Positions 15,169 through 16,123 of a stretch of 16,123 bases of DNA are shown here, piece after piece (position 1 is the stretch's first letter; every line of letters starts with the position of its first letter). A program made the translations under genes and the position numbers. Location: assembly GCA_025462785.1 (NCBI GenBank), contig JAOAPG010000446.1, positions 1 to 16,123 on the forward strand. Reading direction: 5' to 3'. The notes beneath the pieces are model-generated. The model did no database searches. It was not told the origin of the DNA and saw nothing but the letters and a program-made list of their open reading frames with translations. The stretch comes from Acidobacteriaceae bacterium. GTDB lineage: Bacteria > Acidobacteriota > Terriglobia > Terriglobales > Acidobacteriaceae.

Positions 15169-16123
15169 TTAGTTCGAGCCAACACTTGCGGCAGCGCTTT
15201 CGCCTTCGTTTTCTGGTTGCGCGATCACGCCATCAAACGGAGTCGCCGCCATGTAGCGGCCATGTACGACGCTGATGCGGCGCATCGGGTATCCAGAGTC
15301 AGGACCGCGATGCCATGTGCGTCCGCTGTCATTGCTCTGGAACACAATTCCTGTTTCAGTGCTGGTGGCTAGCAGTCGCTTACTCAGCTCGTCATATGTT
15401 ACTGAGCTGATGTTCTTGTCCGGAATGCCGTTCAGCAAATGATGCCAGGTTGCGCCGTTGTCAGCGCTTGCAAACGCGCCCTCACGCGATGCAACGATGA
15501 TCTGTGAGTCAGGAGTAACCGTGACACCGCGAATGCTGGTGACGTAAGAAGACGCGAGGCTGGACTGCTGCCATGTTGTCCCTGCATCCTTCGAAACCAA
15601 CACATTACTACGCGTTGCAGCTGCGACTAAAGAATCGTCGCTTTGCACTGAGCTGAAGTCCGTATTGCCCAGCACCGCCCCACCGCTCCAGCTTTTGCCA
15701 TGATTTGAACTGCTGAACAGGCCTGACGACGTTGCCGCCCACCAGCGGGTGGAAGCAACATTCAGATCATTCACCCGGCCTTCAATAACGGAGCGAACCA
15801 CTGTCTTGGTTGAAACTGCTTTCTTGCTTCCCTTAACCCTATGCGATGAAATCTTCTCGTTTATGACAGCGTTAGCTGGCTGCCACTCGTTCGCATTGTG
15901 CGCGAGCACGAAGATACCGCGGTTCGTGCCAGCCACGAGTTCGCCATTGGCCGTCTGCTTCAGAGCGAATACGTCCGGACCTTTCAGCCCAGCGCTCTTC
16001 TGGATCCAGTGTTGTCCGCCATCATGAGAGGCATAGACGCCGCCGAATTCCTGATCGTTCACCGTCCCGACGAAAAGGTTGTTGGGATCATTCCTGTCCG
16101 AGACGATCGAAGTCACATAACGA
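15169..16123 (-). CDS. BNR/VPS10-like propeller protein (C-terminal part)
   Basis: The gene runs off the right edge, so only its C-terminal 318 or so residues are seen. The in-frame codons Arg-Tyr before the GTG at 16116 show that this GTG is probably internal. BNR motifs or variants are SHDGGQHW, SSNHGKSW, SKDAGTTW, SADNGATW and SNDSGRTW, spaced for a propeller. Phrases such as SIVSDRNDPNNLFVGT and ALKQTANGELVAGTNRGIFVL fit sialidase-like or Ycf48-like propeller proteins of Acidobacteria. An Ala-, Ser- and Glu-rich tail closes the protein (NEGESAAASVGSN). Whether it carries a signal peptide cannot be seen. It is not closely similar to the BNR protein at 10617. Function is unknown. Confidence 0.82.
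   Translation of the reverse strand, partial: RYVTSIVSDRNDPNNLFVGTVNDQEFGGVYASHDGGQHWIQKSAGLKGPDVFALKQTANGELVAGTNRGIFVLAHNANEWQPANAVINEKISSHRVKGSKKAVSTKTVVRSVIEGRVNDLNVASTRWWAATSSGLFSSSNHGKSWSGGAVLGNTDFSSVQSDDSLVAAATRSNVLVSKDAGTTWQQSSLASSYVTSIRGVTVTPDSQIIVASREGAFASADNGATWHHLLNGIPDKNISSVTYDELSKRLLATSTETGIVFQSNDSGRTWHRGPDSGYPMRRISVVHGRYMAATPFDGVIAQPENEGESAAASVGSN

Overview
The window looks like a chromosomal piece of an Acidobacteriota bacterium, probably the Terriglobia side (Koribacter or Sulfotelmatobacter-like). This is an inference from the moderate GC content, the translation cluster, a DUF2277 protein, and secreted propeller/Ig-like proteins that carry the Gly-rich C-terminal segment common in that phylum. 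No rRNA, tRNA, CRISPR array, insertion sequence or phage gene was recognised.

Region 1 (1-3365) is a housekeeping block: the C-terminal part of rimM (with a one-base frameshift), trmD, rplS and rnhB, all on the plus strand. A minus-strand protein with two PilZ domains (1676-2464) sits between rplS and rnhB. RimM, TrmD and L19 belong to ribosome and tRNA maturation; RNase HII removes ribonucleotides from DNA.

Region 2 (3366-8479) holds two large secreted proteins. The first (3698-5983) is an SMP-30/NHL-like propeller followed by three tandem Ig-like repeats and a split Ig-like domain interrupted by a membrane segment with an internal lipobox. The second (6305-8479) is a PQQ-type propeller followed by two invasin-like Ig domains.

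Region 3 (8526-12836) is a divergent regulator/operon unit. A one-cysteine HxlR regulator faces a VOC protein, a DoxX-like membrane protein, a second VOC protein, a cytoplasmic BNR propeller, a secreted hypothetical protein and a ThiS/MoaD-like protein ending in Gly-Gly. A 17-base inverted repeat over the promoter is the likely HxlR operator. The make-up suggests an electrophile or redox stress operon, with the BNR and ThiS-like pair as its least explained part.

Region 4 (12837-15135) has a leader with overlapping inverted repeats, a DUF2277 gene with a terminator, a decayed histidine kinase on the minus strand and a response regulator that keeps its phospho-acceptor Asp but lacks the conserved Lys. 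Region 5 (15169-16123) is the C-terminal part of a minus-strand BNR/VPS10-like propeller that runs off the window, with a clear terminator behind it.

The best candidates for something undescribed are the BNR/ThiS-like pair, the internal lipobox in a split Ig domain, and the overlapping palindromes upstream of the DUF2277 gene.
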